Source of the DNA: Saprospiraceae bacterium
GTDB lineage: Bacteria > Bacteroidota > Bacteroidia > Chitinophagales > Saprospiraceae
Length of the DNA: 64,000 bases
NCBI GenBank assembly: GCA_016722295.1
Contig: JADKGL010000008.1
Span: 1 to 64,000, forward strand
Direction: 5' to 3'
Every line of letters begins with the position of its first letter. The stretch's first letter is position 1. A program made the translations under genes and the position numbers. This document shows positions 18,231 to 26,646 of this stretch, one piece after another. The notes beneath the pieces were generated by a model. It saw only the letters and a program-made list of their open reading frames with translations. It ran no database searches and was not told where the DNA came from.

Positions 18231-20060
18231 TTAAATCGTTTTAATTACAAATACCCAAAACTTTGCACCAACAGGCATATTTGTTGAAATTATTTCATTC
18301 GATATTTTCCAAGAACCTATAGCATTATCCCACCATGTGATAACAGAGCTTCCTGTATATGGTAATGATTTTTGTACAAAGACAAGATCACTTGGTAAAG
18401 CACCTTGATAAAATAATGTAGTTCCATTGCCGTTCACATTTCCTGCGGTAGTGGTATGCACAAATGCAGTTTTTGTAAATGAAGTTTGATCGACTTTTAG
18501 GAATCCATTTTTTATTTCCAATGCGGTTGCAGGAGATTGATTTGCATTTCTTGTCGATTCTATTTTGACAATAGCTGCTGATGTACTTGATTGCGTCAAG
18601 ATTGTATTTTGATCAGCACTAGGATGATATTGTTCAATATGAACTGTTCTGCCTGTTCCTAGATTTGAGGCATTAAAAACAGAATTTGTTTTAAGGGTAT
18701 TGCCATCGGCAAGTATTGCTGAACCACTATGTGAATGCGCAACTAATGCTAAACCAGTTCCTTCATTTTCTAATCTTAAAATTACACCTTGATTTGATGT
18801 ATCCTGATTAAATATACGTGCCGTTGTATTATTTGGATCATTACTTGCATTTTCTATTTCAATTGCTTTTTGTCCTATACTTGATACAATCAATGCAGGT
18901 ACGGTCGATACTAATCCGCCTTGACTTACTGACATTGGAGTGGTATTGTTTATAGAATTAATAAAGAAAGCTGGATTTGTAGCGCCACCATAATTGTTGC
19001 TATAAGGCAAGATTAATCCTCCAGCATCATCTGCAGCAGGTTGCCATTTTGCGCCATCAAATTTCAATACCTGTCCATTAGTTGCGCCCATTGAATTCAA
19101 GTCAATATTGCGAATGGAACCATCGATTATTTCCATTTCGCCAACAGTATTTGGATTAATGTTTAATGCATCAGATTTTCCTGTAACATCTCCATTAAAA
19201 ATATGCGTCACCAATAAATCATCGCTTCCATTAATATCTCCTGTGTTAGTAATTTTTCCACCTGCAAGAGAAATTCCTGCACCTTCTGTATAACTTCCTG
19301 CAGGGCCAGTTTCTCCTTTATCACCCTTATCACCTTTGTCGCCTTTTATTCCTTGATCTCCTTTGGGACCAATATTGCCTTGATCACCTTTATCACCTTT
19401 TGGACCGATAGCTCCAACATCGCCTTTAGGCCCTTTTATTTCTCCTACATCTACCCAAGAAGATCCATTCCACATATGTCCATGTCCGTTATCTTGAGTG
19501 ATATACATATCTCCGATAGCTCCAGAATATGGTGTAGGCAATAAACTAGCATTTGCCACAGATCCAACGATTCTCACTCCAGTACCTGCATCACCTTTTT
19601 CACCTCGATCGCCCTTATCTCCTTTTGCACCTACATCACCGCGCTCTCCTTGTAGTCCTCTTTCTCCTTGTATACCTTGAATACCAGGATCTCCTTTTTG
19701 ACCTTGTGCACCCACTAAATGTGAATTGTCAATATTCGTGTTACTAAAAACTGTATATGGATCTGTTGCACTTGGAGCACAGGCAACGATGAGTTTTTTT
19801 GCAGTTTTCCAATCAATAGAATTAAATGTTCCAGTGACAACAATTCCTGTCCCAATATTCACATTAATCCATCCATAAGCATCTGTCGTGGGTGATTGAG
19901 TTTCTTCATATAATACAGCTCCAGAATTATAATCCCAAATTCCAAACTTCAGAAAAACTTGTGTTCCAGAAATAGGATTTCCACTTGCATTGCGCACTAT
20001 AGATTGATAGTTCAATCCACTTTGTGCCGCAAAAAAATAAGTTAAGATTAGCTTTTTCAT
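18231..20060 (-). CDS. Collagen-like (Gly-X-Y) repeat surface protein
   Basis: A 609-residue protein. Residues 15-110 match the N-terminal module of many Bacteroidota exported proteins (SGLNYQSIVRNASGNPISGT, VFLKFGIWDYN). Then come two blocks of collagen-type triplets: about 116-160 (GAQGQKGDPGIQGIQGERG onward, ending GEKGDAG) and 208-255 (GPKGDVGAIGPKGDKGDQG onward, ending GPAG), separated by a segment with MYITQDNGHGHMWNGSSWVD. The rest is Asn/Thr-rich with a C-terminal beta domain (TTTAGNVNGNGTTLFYQ). Collagen triplets form extended triple helices, so this is probably a surface fibre or stalk. The signal peptide looks too short (MKKLILTYFFAAQSG), perhaps from a small deletion. No T9SS sorting domain is visible at the C-terminus. 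Confidence 0.85.
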   Translation of the reverse strand: MKKLILTYFFAAQSGLNYQSIVRNASGNPISGTQVFLKFGIWDYNSGAVLYEETQSPTTDAYGWINVNIGTGIVVTGTFNSIDWKTAKKLIVACAPSATDPYTVFSNTNIDNSHLVGAQGQKGDPGIQGIQGERGLQGERGDVGAKGDKGDRGEKGDAGTGVRIVGSVANASLLPTPYSGAIGDMYITQDNGHGHMWNGSSWVDVGEIKGPKGDVGAIGPKGDKGDQGNIGPKGDQGIKGDKGDKGDKGETGPAGSYTEGAGISLAGGKITNTGDINGSDDLLVTHIFNGDVTGKSDALNINPNTVGEMEIIDGSIRNIDLNSMGATNGQVLKFDGAKWQPAADDAGGLILPYSNNYGGATNPAFFINSINNTTPMSVSQGGLVSTVPALIVSSIGQKAIEIENASNDPNNTTARIFNQDTSNQGVILRLENEGTGLALVAHSHSGSAILADGNTLKTNSVFNASNLGTGRTVHIEQYHPSADQNTILTQSSTSAAIVKIESTRNANQSPATALEIKNGFLKVDQTSFTKTAFVHTTTAGNVNGNGTTLFYQGALPSDLVFVQKSLPYTGSSVITWWDNAIGSWKISNEIISTNMPVGAKFWVFVIKTI

Positions 20061-20081
20061 AATAATTAATTGAAGAAATAT

Positions 20082-20576
20082 TTAATTGATTTTTGTAAAG
20101 GTTCTTGATAAGATTTGCGTGTTGCTAGAGTTAAAGATTAAAAAATAAATCCCTGATGAAATAGACTGTAAATCTATCTTTATTTGACTTTGATTCACCG
20201 ATGTAGATCCAGAAATAATCTCAGTGCCATAGACATTCATCACTTTGAAATTTATTATTATAGGTATAGGCTTCCACTCTATGTAAAGTAAATCACTTGC
20301 AGGATTTGGATACATTTTGAAGCCAGTGAGCTCTTCAATTTTTGCAAGATTTGTCATAATTCTACCAGAAGTAAGAATGGAAGTGTAATCGGATCCATTA
20401 CATGAAGCATTAGTCTGTAATGATCCGACGATGCTTTGAAAACTCATCCCATTGCAACTTCCAGTAGAGTAACTTTGGAAAAAATTTGCTGAACCGATAT
20501 TGCATTGTGCCAAAAGTCCATCGTCCAAAACCATTGAACACAAGGAAAATAAAACAATTTCTAACATCTTTTTCAT
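20082..20576 (-). CDS. Small T9SS-sorted secreted protein
   Basis: With the start at the ATG of MKKMLEIVLF (20576), the protein has 164 residues: a signal peptide ending near LLAQ, a short Ser/Cys/Asn-rich middle (CNIGSANFFQ, SCNGMSFQSIVGSLQ) and a C-terminal type A T9SS sorting domain from about residue 85 (FKMYPNPASDLLYIEW, SGIYFLIFNS, FTKIN). Such domains guide export across the outer membrane and attachment to the surface, and are then cleaved, leaving a mature part of only about 65 residues. It is the first gene behind operator site 2 and lies 21 bases before the collagen-like gene, so the two are probably co-expressed. Function unknown. Confidence 0.75.
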   Translation of the reverse strand: MKKMLEIVLFSLCSMVLDDGLLAQCNIGSANFFQSYSTGSCNGMSFQSIVGSLQTNASCNGSDYTSILTSGRIMTNLAKIEELTGFKMYPNPASDLLYIEWKPIPIIINFKVMNVYGTEIISGSTSVNQSQIKIDLQSISSGIYFLIFNSSNTQILSRTFTKIN

Positions 20577-20597
20577 ATTCTTTATTTGAATCTGATG

Positions 20598-20605
20598 CAA
20601 AGCTA
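20598..20605 (-). promoter_or_regulatory. Candidate -7 box of the T9SS/collagen-like operon
   Basis: TAGCTTTG on the minus strand fits TAnnTTTG and lies 21 bases upstream of the ATG at 20576. A good -33 TTTG is missing at the right distance (TTAG is found), which would make this promoter dependent on an activator bound at the palindrome 34 bases upstream. Confidence 0.5.
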
Positions 20606-20639
20606 GAATAGATACTTCCAATGCTAAAATTTTGCCTGT

Positions 20640-20653
20640 CACATGATCATGTG
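20640..20653. promoter_or_regulatory. Palindromic operator candidate, site 2
   Basis: The perfect 14-base palindrome CACATGATCATGTG, identical to the core of site 1 and sharing 18 bases with it (CTGTCACATGATCATGTG). There are 34 bases between the palindrome and the TAnnTTTG box, exactly as at site 1. It also lies about 160 bases upstream of the response regulator gene on the other strand, so it could serve autoregulation. Confidence 0.6.
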
Positions 20654-20788
20654 TATTGATAGATATACACTATGAAGAATAAATAAACCTAGTGAGACAA
20701 TAGCAAATACAACGATTCATCGAATATAAATGGCTTACTAATTTCAATGTCACATCATTATGTCTACATCTGTAAACTATATTTTTTA

Positions 20789-20796
20789 TAAATTTG
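20789..20796 (+). promoter_or_regulatory. Candidate -7 box of the response regulator gene
   Basis: TAAATTTG fits TAnnTTTG and ends 17 bases before the ATG at 20814. No clear TTTG element is found 19-20 bases further upstream, so the call is tentative. Confidence 0.35.
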
Positions 20797-20813
20797 TAAC
20801 TCAAACAATTGAG

Positions 20814-21440
20814 ATGAATATCAAAGTAGCTATATATGAAGACAATGTATCCTTACTAGAAACACTTGCGGAAGTGATTAGAAGTTCAGAAGGATTGGAA
20901 TTGGTAGGCAATTATGTGCATTGTATGGATATTGTCAATAATTGCAAACAAAATAAACCGGATGTTATCATAATGGATATTGATATGCCAGGCAAAACAG
21001 GGATCGAAGGAGTAAAAGAGTTAAAGCAATATTTTCCAGAGATTGAAGTGATCATCAATACGGTTTTCGATGATGACAATAGAATATTCGAAGCAATAAA
21101 AGCTGGTTCAACAGGCTATTTACTAAAAAAATCAAGCTTGACAAATATGATTAACAGCATCCAAGAAGTTTATTCAGGTGGCTCGCCAATGAGTCCTATG
21201 ATCGCTAGAAAATTATTGGTACATCAGCATGAAAAAACGAAACAAGATTTTGTGACCAATCTTTCAGAAAGAGAACTTCTTATATTAAATCATTTAGCAA
21301 AGGGAATGAGTTATAAAATGGTTGCCGCAGAATGTATTATCAGCATAGACACAGTAAGAACTTATATTAAGAGAATTTATGAAAAATTACAAGTTCATTC
21401 TGTAACTGAAGCGGTTAATAAAGTTTATTTGCAAAAGTAA
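20814..21440 (+). CDS. LuxR/NarL-type response regulator
   Basis: A 208-residue two-domain regulator. The start is placed at the ATG of MNIKVAIYEDN because the receiver domain begins there and a -7 box lies just upstream. Receiver domain residues 1-120: acidic pair E9/D10, phospho-acceptor D55 in VIIMDIDMPGKTG, conserved Lys in GYLLKKSS. C-terminal GerE-type helix-turn-helix (about 145-205): LSERELLILNHLAKGMSYKM, then ISIDTVRTYIKRIYEKLQVHS. Phosphorylation probably comes from the histidine kinase encoded 40 bases downstream. Location next to two minus-strand operons with a common palindrome suggests it controls the collagen-like and RHS genes. That target is inference. Confidence 0.92.
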   Translation: MNIKVAIYEDNVSLLETLAEVIRSSEGLELVGNYVHCMDIVNNCKQNKPDVIIMDIDMPGKTGIEGVKELKQYFPEIEVIINTVFDDDNRIFEAIKAGSTGYLLKKSSLTNMINSIQEVYSGGSPMSPMIARKLLVHQHEKTKQDFVTNLSERELLILNHLAKGMSYKMVAAECIISIDTVRTYIKRIYEKLQVHSVTEAVNKVYLQK

Positions 21441-21480
21441 TTTTCCAGCGAAATCTTTTATTTTAATTTATCTTTAAGGC

Positions 21481-24400
21481 TTGAAAATTTATCTCCATTT
21501 TATATTGAATATTATTCTGTGCTTAGGAATTGAAGCGCAGCCTGTCCGTATTTTATTTGATAGTTATAGATTGAAAGATGGATTAAGCAATGATCAAGTA
21601 TTTGCTATAGAGAAAGATAAGAATGGATTTCTTTGGGTAGGAACCAAATATGGTTTAAATCGATTTGATGGCAAATATTTTAAGAACTTTTATAATAATA
21701 GCAAAGACAGCAATAGCATCAGAGATAATATTATCATGGAATTGTATGTTGATCGCAAAAATCAATTATGGATTGGCACTCGAACAGGAGTAGATATTTT
21801 AGATTTAGAAAATTATAAATTCAAGCATTTGCATTTCCCACAGAATGAAAATCGAACGATTCGAAATAATGAAATTCTCGAAATCTGGCAAGATCCATGT
21901 TCTAATAGAATTTTTATTGGTAGCAATAAAGGGCTTTTTTATTCTGACGGTGAAAGTAATGACTTAATAGCTTTTCCTGATCATTCAAAAGACAAGCATC
22001 TGCATAATTTATCCATAAGAAGTATTTGCTTGGATAGAAAAAATAGACTCTGGCTTGGTACTAATTTTGGATTGTTATGTTACTCATTTATTGATAGCAC
22101 CTATAAGCACATCTACACAGAAATTAACAATAAAGAAAGCTTCACAGACAATAACGTTCAAGATGTTTATGAAGATCGAGAAGGAAATCTTTGGGTTGCT
22201 ACTTGGGGTTCAGGAATTCGTAAATACAATGAAATCAAGAATACATTTGAAGATTATCTCAATGACTCTGCTCAGTTTAAAACTCCGATAGCAAATATTA
22301 GTTTACAGATCGCAGAAACAAACATCAAAGGAGAAGAAGACTTGCTATGGATAGCAAGTGACAATCCTGGTTTTTCTTGCTTTAATAAGACTACAAAAAA
22401 ATTTGAAAGATATTTTACTTTATGGCAAGATACTCGCTATCTCATGTTAGGTCATTCAAGATGCCTTTACTACGATCCTAAAGATGGATTATGGATTGGT
22501 GGCCAGTATGGACTATGGCAATACAACCCCAAAAAACAATTCTTTGATATTGTGAATCTAGCGACAACATTGAATCCCAAAGCATTGAACCAAATCACAG
22601 ACACTTATGTCGATCCTCTAGATAGTTCGAATCAAACTATATTTTTTAGCACGTGGAATAATAGTGCTTATGAATACAATTTTCAATCAAAGGCATTAGA
22701 AGACATCAATAAAAAATACAATTTATCTATTATACCTGAAAGTTATATTTATAAAATAGAGCGAGATAAAAACAATGAGCTGCTCGTCGCTACCGATCGC
22801 AATGGATTAATACAATGCAATACAAATCGCAAACCATATGTTAGTAAACTAATTTTAAAAAACGAGAATGTTTCTTGCTTTTACATAGATAGCAGTAATG
22901 CAATATGGGCAGGAACAGAAAACAATCTATTCTTTATCACACCAGATCGAAGCCGTTCAGAGAAAATTATTTTGATTCCAAAAGACAAAGAGTCAGTTTG
23001 GTCAAATCAAGTAAAATCTATTTGTCCTGATCGAAATGGAAATATATGGATCAGTCTTGGCAATGATGCGGATTTATTGCCTGTTATAGTTTGCCACAAT
23101 ATTTCTTCAAAAAAGAATCGATACTATTACAATTCAGTCGATCCAAACAGTCTACCCATTAAAGATGAAATCCGAAATTTAGTTTGTGATACGCATAATA
23201 GAATGTATTGTGCATCGAGAAAAGGAATGGTGACATGGATTGCAGATAGCATTTCACCTTCATTTAGACTGTATACTATAAAAGATGGCTTGTGTAATGA
23301 CTTTATCAATGAAATTGCCATTGATGAAAAAGATCAAGTGTGGTGTGCTACATTACAAGGGCTTTCTGTTTATTCATATGCTAAAAATACATTTATTAAT
23401 TATTATGCAAAAAGTGGACTTCTGGATAATGAGATTCGAAGTATATCATACTCAGGGAATCGGCTCTTTATAAATTTTTGGGGACTCTTGAATATCTGTG
23501 ACCCCACACAAACATCGATGAACAAAGATCTTCCACTTCAAGAAATCAGTGAATTTAGGGTTAATAATAAAATCTATTTAATCAATAACAAATTCATTGA
23601 ATTTGGCGATCATGTTACACTTCAAAATAATCAAAACAGTATTGAAATTGATCTTGCGGCATTGTCGTATACTAATCCAGATTTAGTCACAGTAAGTTAT
23701 TTTATGGAAGGTTTCGATAAGTTTTGGCACACAGGCAATTTGCGGAATGTGAGTTATAAATTAGATTTTGGAAACTATGTATTCCGATTCAAATCATGCA
23801 ATTCAGATGGCTATTGCACTCCTACAGAGTCTAAATTATATATTCATATCAAAGCTCCATTTTGGAAAACTTCATGGTTCTTTGCACTACTTTCATTTTC
23901 AGCAATCTCATTATTCTATATTTATTTTAAACTAAAGGAAAATCAAAGAATTCGTCTAGAAAAAATTAGAATGGCTATTGCAAGAGACTTGCACGATGAT
24001 ATTGGAAGTAATCTTAGTAATATTAAATTAATCAGTGAAATGGCTTCCCTAAAGACTGATACATTGGATAAATCAACTTACCTTAAAATTTCTGAAAAGA
24101 CAAGTCAAGTCATGGAGTATATGTCAGACATTGTGTGGAGTATTAATCCTAAGAACGATGAGATGACAAACATTATTCCTTGGATTCAGAAATATGCTAT
24201 CCAAACTTTAGAGCCTCTAGACATTAATTTAAAATTTGAACTTGAAGATCTTCCCAATCATCTTGAATTAGATCTTGAAAAACGAAGAAATTTATTTTTA
24301 ATATGCAAAGAGGCATTTAATAATATTTCAAAATATTCACAAGCTAACAACGTTCTCTTTAAAGTTCAATACAAACAAAAACAAATACATATCACCATTC

Positions 24401-24552
24401 AAGATGATGGCAAGGGCTTTGATCTTCAAGCAAACACCTTTGGTAACGGATTGCAAAACATGAAAGATAGAGCAAAGCAACTAGGCGGAGAGCTTTTGAT
24501 CAGCTCAACTATGGATCATGGAACGAAGATTGATTTATGGTTTGCGGTTTAA
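21481..24552 (+). CDS. Beta-propeller two-component sensor histidine kinase
   Basis: A 1,023-residue membrane sensor starting with TTG (a stop two codons upstream excludes an earlier start). Order of domains: signal peptide (1-19); a periplasmic sensor of many regulator-propeller repeats, about 30-700 (LKDGLSNDQVFAIEKDKNGF, LWVGTKYGLNRFDG, LWIGTRTGVDILD, LWVATWGSGIRKYN); Y_Y_Y domain (about 725-795); one transmembrane helix (SWFFALLSFSAISLFYIYF); a HisKA_3 domain with phospho-acceptor H838 (IARDLHDDIGSNLSN); and an HATPase domain (KEAFNNISKYSQA, DDGKGFD, GNGLQNMKDRA). HPK7-type kinases of this design pair with NarL/LuxR regulators, here the preceding gene. In related proteins the propeller senses glycans or other extracellular ligands; the ligand here is unknown. 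No DNA-binding domain is fused, unlike SusR-type hybrids. Confidence 0.92.
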   Translation: MKIYLHFILNIILCLGIEAQPVRILFDSYRLKDGLSNDQVFAIEKDKNGFLWVGTKYGLNRFDGKYFKNFYNNSKDSNSIRDNIIMELYVDRKNQLWIGTRTGVDILDLENYKFKHLHFPQNENRTIRNNEILEIWQDPCSNRIFIGSNKGLFYSDGESNDLIAFPDHSKDKHLHNLSIRSICLDRKNRLWLGTNFGLLCYSFIDSTYKHIYTEINNKESFTDNNVQDVYEDREGNLWVATWGSGIRKYNEIKNTFEDYLNDSAQFKTPIANISLQIAETNIKGEEDLLWIASDNPGFSCFNKTTKKFERYFTLWQDTRYLMLGHSRCLYYDPKDGLWIGGQYGLWQYNPKKQFFDIVNLATTLNPKALNQITDTYVDPLDSSNQTIFFSTWNNSAYEYNFQSKALEDINKKYNLSIIPESYIYKIERDKNNELLVATDRNGLIQCNTNRKPYVSKLILKNENVSCFYIDSSNAIWAGTENNLFFITPDRSRSEKIILIPKDKESVWSNQVKSICPDRNGNIWISLGNDADLLPVIVCHNISSKKNRYYYNSVDPNSLPIKDEIRNLVCDTHNRMYCASRKGMVTWIADSISPSFRLYTIKDGLCNDFINEIAIDEKDQVWCATLQGLSVYSYAKNTFINYYAKSGLLDNEIRSISYSGNRLFINFWGLLNICDPTQTSMNKDLPLQEISEFRVNNKIYLINNKFIEFGDHVTLQNNQNSIEIDLAALSYTNPDLVTVSYFMEGFDKFWHTGNLRNVSYKLDFGNYVFRFKSCNSDGYCTPTESKLYIHIKAPFWKTSWFFALLSFSAISLFYIYFKLKENQRIRLEKIRMAIARDLHDDIGSNLSNIKLISEMASLKTDTLDKSTYLKISEKTSQVMEYMSDIVWSINPKNDEMTNIIPWIQKYAIQTLEPLDINLKFELEDLPNHLELDLEKRRNLFLICKEAFNNISKYSQANNVLFKVQYKQKQIHITIQDDGKGFDLQANTFGNGLQNMKDRAKQLGGELLISSTMDHGTKIDLWFAV

Positions 24553-24978
24553 TTAATGTGAAAATTTGCAAATTTGAAAATGTGCAAATAATATATCTGA
24601 ATCGCGGATTATAATGATTTAAGGATAGGCGCGGATTCTTTTAATTAGTTAATGTGAGAATTAGTTAATGTGATAATTTTCAAATCTTTTGTACGAATTT
24701 AAGCTCAGTAGGAATGACATATTTATAGAGAGGATTTAGGTGGGTTATTGCGTCATGTGAGCAACCATCCTTTAACTTAATAATCTGTGAAATCCACAAA
24801 TCCGAGTAATCTGTGATTCAAACAAATATTACATCTTGTGTGTCCCTACCTATGGAATCCTCTAATCCGTTTAATCCCTGATTCAGATAATTATTACATC
24901 ATGTGAATCCAAATCTGTGGAGACCTATAATCCATTTAATCCATGATCCAGACAATTTATATTTTCAGTGGCAATACC
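24553..24978. repeat. Intergenic stretch with a 65-base tandem repeat
   Basis: No gene is visible between the kinase and valS. The right half contains a degenerate tandem repeat with a period of exactly 65 bases: units start at 24807 (TAATCTGTGATTCAAACA), 24872 (TAATCCCTGATTCAGATA) and 24937 (TAATCCATGATCCAGACA), the last one partial. A more diverged copy lies around 24742-24806. The left half contains the pair GAATCGCGGATTATAATG / GGCGCGGATTCTTTTAAT, which looks like an intergenic repeat family. No coding potential and no terminator was identified. Confidence 0.65.
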
Positions 24979-26541
24979 CTACCCCAAACTCTTCAAACTC
25001 TCTTCCAATGCTGAAAGTCTTGCATTGCCATCAGTTAATTTTTGTCGCTCTTTTTCTACTACATCTGGAGATGCATTGGCTACAAATTTCTCATTGCTCA
25101 ATTTCTTTTCAGTCATTGAGATGAAGGATTTTGCTGCTTCGATTTCTTTATTGAGTTTTGATTTTTCTTCTTCAATATTGATTGATATCGGCAGTGTCAA
25201 ATAATACTTGTTTCGAAGTCCTAAAAAGGATTGCGCATCTGCAATTTCCGTTGAAGTATAATTTACTTCACTAAAATTTCCCAATTTTTTAAGCAGCAGA
25301 AAGCATCCTTCATTTTTAATTAAAGATATTCCTTCATTTGGCAATATAGCAAGTGGAACGGCGACTGCATTTTTTACTCCGTATTTATTTCTCAAATCTT
25401 TTGTAGAAGTCAGTACAGATCTCAACTCTGTAATTTCTTCGATGACCTCTCGAGATGAAAGTTTTTCTACATGATATGCTGCTTTGAAACAATCATCACC
25501 TTCTTTTCTTTCTTTCAATTGATGCCATATTTCTTCAGTGATGAATGGCATGAACGGATGTAGTATGATACAGATTTTTTCGAAGATCGAAATACACGCA
25601 TCTTTTTGCTGAGATGCAATGGCAGTATTTTGTTGAGGCTTTATTGCCTCTAAATAAAATGAACAAAAATCATCCCAAGCAAAATTGTATATCAACTTCA
25701 ATACTTCAGACAATTTATATTGTGCGTACAATCTCTCGATCTCTGTAGATATTTCTGCATAGCGATCATTCATGTATGTGTTCACGATCGCATTGCCACT
25801 ATTGATTTCAATAGTTGAGTCTGTCTGCCATCCTTTAATTAGTCTTGTCGCATTCCAAAGTTTATTGGTAAAATTTCTTCCTTGTTCACATAATTTTTCA
25901 TCAAATAAAAGATCGCCTCCTGCAGGAGAACAAGCCAACATTCCAAAGCGAACACCATCTGCTCCGTAATCATCAATGAGCTTCAATGCATCTGGTGAAT
26001 TACCCAATGATTTGCTCATCTTGCGTCGCAGTTTGTCGCGAACCATACCTGTGAAATACACATCATGAAATGGTAATTTACCTTTCCACTCATAACTTGC
26101 CATAGCCATACGCGCTACCCAAAGGAAGATGATATCCCATCCTGTGACGAGTACACTCGTCGGAAAATAGTAATCAAAATCTTTACTTCCATCCATTCCA
26201 TCAAAAACAGATATAGGCCACATCCATGATGAAAACCATGTATCCAATACATCTTCATCTTGTTTAAGATCAGCACTTGTTAGATTTTGATTTCCAGTTT
26301 TCTGCTTTGCAATTTCTAGTGCTTTTTCTATAGTTTCTGCAACGAATATTTCATCATTATAATAATAAGCAGGAACGCGATGTCCCCACCACAACTGACG
26401 CGAAATACACCAATCGCGGATATTCTCCATCCAGTGACGATACGTATTCTTCATGTGATCTGGATAGAAACTGATCTCACCATTTTCTACTGCATCGAGA
26501 GCTGGTTTTGCAATTTGTTTGGTATCGACATACCACTGCAA
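24979..26541 (-). CDS. valS: Valyl-tRNA synthetase, C-terminal piece
   Basis: In frame with the 26647-27609 piece. Reading through the TAA at 26647-26649 gives RKK-stop-KADLEASGNLIKVESYRTN, a smooth valS continuation, so the intact gene has 877 codons, a normal length. This piece carries the rest of the catalytic and editing region (KNTYRHWMENIRDWCISRQL, WWGHRVPAYY), the KMSKS loop (RRKMSKSLGN, residues 530-534 of the whole), the anticodon-binding domain and the C-terminal coiled coil (NIEEEKSKLNKEIEAAKSF). The enzyme charges tRNA-Val and edits Thr-tRNA-Val. The ATG at 26541 is internal. As valS is essential, the stop is more likely a sequence error than an inactivation. Confidence 0.93.
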   Translation of the reverse strand: MQWYVDTKQIAKPALDAVENGEISFYPDHMKNTYRHWMENIRDWCISRQLWWGHRVPAYYYNDEIFVAETIEKALEIAKQKTGNQNLTSADLKQDEDVLDTWFSSWMWPISVFDGMDGSKDFDYYFPTSVLVTGWDIIFLWVARMAMASYEWKGKLPFHDVYFTGMVRDKLRRKMSKSLGNSPDALKLIDDYGADGVRFGMLACSPAGGDLLFDEKLCEQGRNFTNKLWNATRLIKGWQTDSTIEINSGNAIVNTYMNDRYAEISTEIERLYAQYKLSEVLKLIYNFAWDDFCSFYLEAIKPQQNTAIASQQKDACISIFEKICIILHPFMPFITEEIWHQLKERKEGDDCFKAAYHVEKLSSREVIEEITELRSVLTSTKDLRNKYGVKNAVAVPLAILPNEGISLIKNEGCFLLLKKLGNFSEVNYTSTEIADAQSFLGLRNKYYLTLPISINIEEEKSKLNKEIEAAKSFISMTEKKLSNEKFVANASPDVVEKERQKLTDGNARLSALEESLKSLG

Positions 26542-26646
26542 ACTAAGCTTTGGTTCGACGACTGCATTTGTTCGTTCAGATCTTCCGATATTTGTTCTGT
26601 AAGATTCAACTTTGATTAAATTCCCAGAAGCTTCAAGATCGGCTTT

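Noticed and set aside
24742..24978. Possible CRISPR-like array because of regular 65-base spacing
   Set aside because: The repeat covers most of the unit, the units differ from each other, there are no constant repeats with unique spacers and no cas genes nearby.
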